This document shows positions 5,795 to 7,204 of a DNA stretch of 7,204 nt, piece by piece. The number at the start of each line of letters is the position of its first letter. Position 1 is the stretch's first letter. The DNA comes from DASWHK01 sp036398215 (GTDB lineage Bacteria > Acidobacteriota > UBA890). A program made the translations under genes and the position numbers. The stretch lies in NCBI GenBank assembly GCA_036398215.1, contig DASWHK010000279.1, forward strand, positions 1 to 7,204, in the 5' to 3' direction. The notes beneath the pieces are model-generated. The model was given only the letters and a program-made list of their open reading frames with translations. It ran no database searches and was not told the DNA's origin.

Positions 5795-6355
5795 ATGGAC
5801 GCAGGGAGCGCCGGCGGGGCCGGCTGGACCTGGCTGGGGTTCGCTCTGATGACGGTGGTGTCGTGGGGGGTCTATGGTGTCTTCCTGCACAGCGGCCAGC
5901 TGGGGATGGCCGACCCGGTAAACGGCCGCTACAAGGCCTTCCTGTTCGTCGGCATCGCCTACTTCATCACCGCCGTGCTGGCGCCGCTCGCCATCCTCAA
6001 GCTCAACGGGGCGAGCTGGGGCTTCCCGGCTTCCGGCATGGGCTGGTCGCTGCTGGCAGGAATCGTCGGCGCCGCCGGCGCCTTCTTCGTGCTGCTGGCG
6101 TTCGGCGCCAAGGGCACGCCCACCGTGGTGATGTCGATCGTCTTCGCCGGCGCCCCGATCATCAACGCGATCGCCGCCTATGTCGCGCATCCCCCGGCCG
6201 GCGGCCTGGGGAACCTGCGCTGGCAGTTCGTCCTCGGCATCTTGCTGGCGGCCGCGGGCGGCGCCCTGGTGTCGCTGTACCGGCCCGACGTCGTCGCCCC
6301 GGCAGCCCCGCCGCCGACCGCCGCCGTGCAGCAATCGAACGCCAGCCCCTCGTAG
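5795..6355 (+). CDS. Five-helix EamA/DMT-like integral membrane protein
   Basis: This 186-residue protein has five hydrophobic helices at about 12-32, 47-70, 82-104, 108-132 and 143-162, then a Pro/Ala-rich tail. Helix 3 (GIVGAAGAFFVLLAFGAKG) and helix 4 (PTVVMSIVFAGAPIINAIAAYV) resemble the paired helices of an EamA repeat in the drug/metabolite transporter superfamily. Typical EamA exporters have ten helices; this is about half that, so it would have to pair with itself or another half. Basic residues are somewhat more frequent on the side facing loops 1-2, 3-4 and the C-terminus (R45, K47, K106, R163), suggesting an outside N-terminus and inside C-terminus. The substrate is unknown and the family assignment is tentative. 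The start is set by GAGGAGGG upstream. The Xth gene follows after 78 nt on the same strand. Confidence 0.85.
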   Translation: MDAGSAGGAGWTWLGFALMTVVSWGVYGVFLHSGQLGMADPVNGRYKAFLFVGIAYFITAVLAPLAILKLNGASWGFPASGMGWSLLAGIVGAAGAFFVLLAFGAKGTPTVVMSIVFAGAPIINAIAAYVAHPPAGGLGNLRWQFVLGILLAAAGGALVSLYRPDVVAPAAPPPTAAVQQSNASPS

Positions 6356-6421
6356 CGGTCCGCCGCAGCTCCGCCGACGCCGTCTGGTTGCCGAGGTCGA
6401 GTCGCTGGGTAAGAGGTGCAG

Positions 6422-6427
6422 TACCAT
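6422..6427 (+). promoter_or_regulatory. Candidate -10 element just upstream of the exonuclease III gene
   Basis: TACCAT (TAnnnT pattern) ends 6 nt before ATG 6434, so transcription would begin at or next to the start codon. The gene has no Shine-Dalgarno at normal distance; the nearest purine stretch, AAGAGG, is 17 nt upstream. The fit to TATAAT is four of six and no good -35 is seen, so this is weak. Confidence 0.25.
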
Positions 6428-6433
6428 CCCGAC

Positions 6434-7204
6434 ATGCTGCTTGCCACCTGGAACATCAACTCGATCCGCGCCCGCGAGGAGCGGCTGCTGGACTGGCTCG
6501 AGCGGCGCCGGCCCGACGTCGTCTGCCTGCAGGAGATCAAGTGCACCAGCGATCAGTTCCTCTCGGAGGCGATCGAGGAGGCCGGCTACCGGGCCGCCGT
6601 GCACGGGCAGAAGACCTATAACGGCGTCGCCATCCTCGCCAGGGAGCCGATCGAGGAGGTCTGCATCGGCTTCGGTGACGGCGGCGACGATTCCGAGGCC
6701 CGGCTCATCGCCGGCACCGTCGCCGGCGCCCGCGTCGCCTCGCTCTACGTGCCGAACGGCAAGAAGATCGACTCCCCCAAGTACGCCCACAAGCTGCAGT
6801 GGCTCGACCGCTTCGAGCGCTGGGTCGCCGCCCATGACCTCGGCGAGCCGCTCGCCGTGTGCGGCGACTTCAACATCGCCCCCGACGAGCGCGACGTCGA
6901 GAAGCCGGAGATGTGGGCCGGCGGCGTCCTGTACAACGAGGAGCTCAGCGCCCGCTTCCGGCGGCTCCTGGACCTCGGCCTCGTCGATACCTTCCGGGCC
7001 CACCACGACGAGGGCGGCATCTACTCGTGGTGGGACTACCGGATGCTCGCCTTCCCGCGCAACAACGGCCTGCGCATCGACCACGTCCTGGCGACGCCGG
7101 CGCTGGCGGAGACGACCACCGGCGCCTGGGTCGACCGCGACGAGCGCAAGGGCAAGAAGCCCTCGGATCACGCCCCCGTGATGGTCGAAGCCGACTGGCC
7201 CTGA
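6434..7204 (+). CDS. xth: Exodeoxyribonuclease III (AP endonuclease, ExoIII/Xth family)
   Basis: The protein is complete at 256 residues, near the 250-270 usual for the family. It begins MLLATWNINSIRAR, which aligns with the E. coli ExoIII N-terminus without a gap: N7 and E34 (CLQEIKC) fall at the same numbers. Further active-site residues are Y105 (LYVPNGK), D145 and N147 (GDFNIAP), the WWDYR segment at 199-203, D216 (RIDHVL) and the D245-H246 pair (SDHAPV). It should cleave the backbone at abasic sites and digest 3' ends in duplex DNA during base excision repair, using Mg2+. ATG 6434 was chosen for its match to the family; an in-frame GTG at 6416 would add MQYHPD. The stop codon is the last codon of the window. 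Confidence 0.97.
   Translation: MLLATWNINSIRAREERLLDWLERRRPDVVCLQEIKCTSDQFLSEAIEEAGYRAAVHGQKTYNGVAILAREPIEEVCIGFGDGGDDSEARLIAGTVAGARVASLYVPNGKKIDSPKYAHKLQWLDRFERWVAAHDLGEPLAVCGDFNIAPDERDVEKPEMWAGGVLYNEELSARFRRLLDLGLVDTFRAHHDEGGIYSWWDYRMLAFPRNNGLRIDHVLATPALAETTTGAWVDRDERKGKKPSDHAPVMVEADWP

Noticed and set aside
6416..6433. GTG at 6416 as the exonuclease III start
   Set aside because: It would add six residues before the conserved N-terminal strand, and the purine-rich TAAGAG directly abuts it with no spacer. The ATG at 6434 puts N7 and E34 at their standard numbers.
5657..7171. A 504-codon minus-strand ORF opposite the transporter and exonuclease genes
   Set aside because: It runs through the tandem repeats and antisense to an exonuclease III with all catalytic residues. 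Its product shows no domain and looks like a frame shadow.

Overview
The window is high-GC bacterial DNA, dense with genes and carrying seven protein-coding genes on two divergent blocks. I see no RNA gene, insertion sequence, phage gene or CRISPR array. The taxon cannot be fixed from sequence alone. Very high GC, a short Arg-rich bS21, a secreted PQQ-like propeller and an orphan PAS hybrid kinase would suit Acidobacteriota, Gemmatimonadota or a similar soil or sediment lineage; this is inference. Strong antisense ORFs of 300-500 codons occur throughout, as expected at this GC content, and are not genes.

Minus-strand block (5598 down to 1), in transcription order: a soluble PAS-PAS-histidine kinase-receiver hybrid kinase (3370-5598); rpsU for ribosomal protein bS21 (2999-3205), with its own promoter-like sequence and a folded leader ending in a terminator-like hairpin; a small zinc-ribbon/DUF2007 protein with a very acidic tail (2491-2979); an iron-containing alcohol dehydrogenase (1151-2305); and, 4 nt behind it, an exported PQQ-like beta-propeller protein that runs off the left edge (1-1146).

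Plus-strand block (5795 to 7204): a five-helix EamA/DMT-like half-transporter protein (5795-6355) and a complete exodeoxyribonuclease III (6434-7204), whose stop codon ends exactly at the right edge.

The two blocks are separated by a 196-bp divergent spacer. It holds an array of 19-bp tandem repeats next to the transporter gene and an 8-bp perfect inverted repeat in the kinase leader, so it is the best place here for a regulator to bind. The other notable non-coding element is the rpsU leader at 3218-3298. The dehydrogenase and propeller genes look like one transcription unit. rpsU and the zinc-ribbon gene look like another. The kinase has no partner response regulator in the window.
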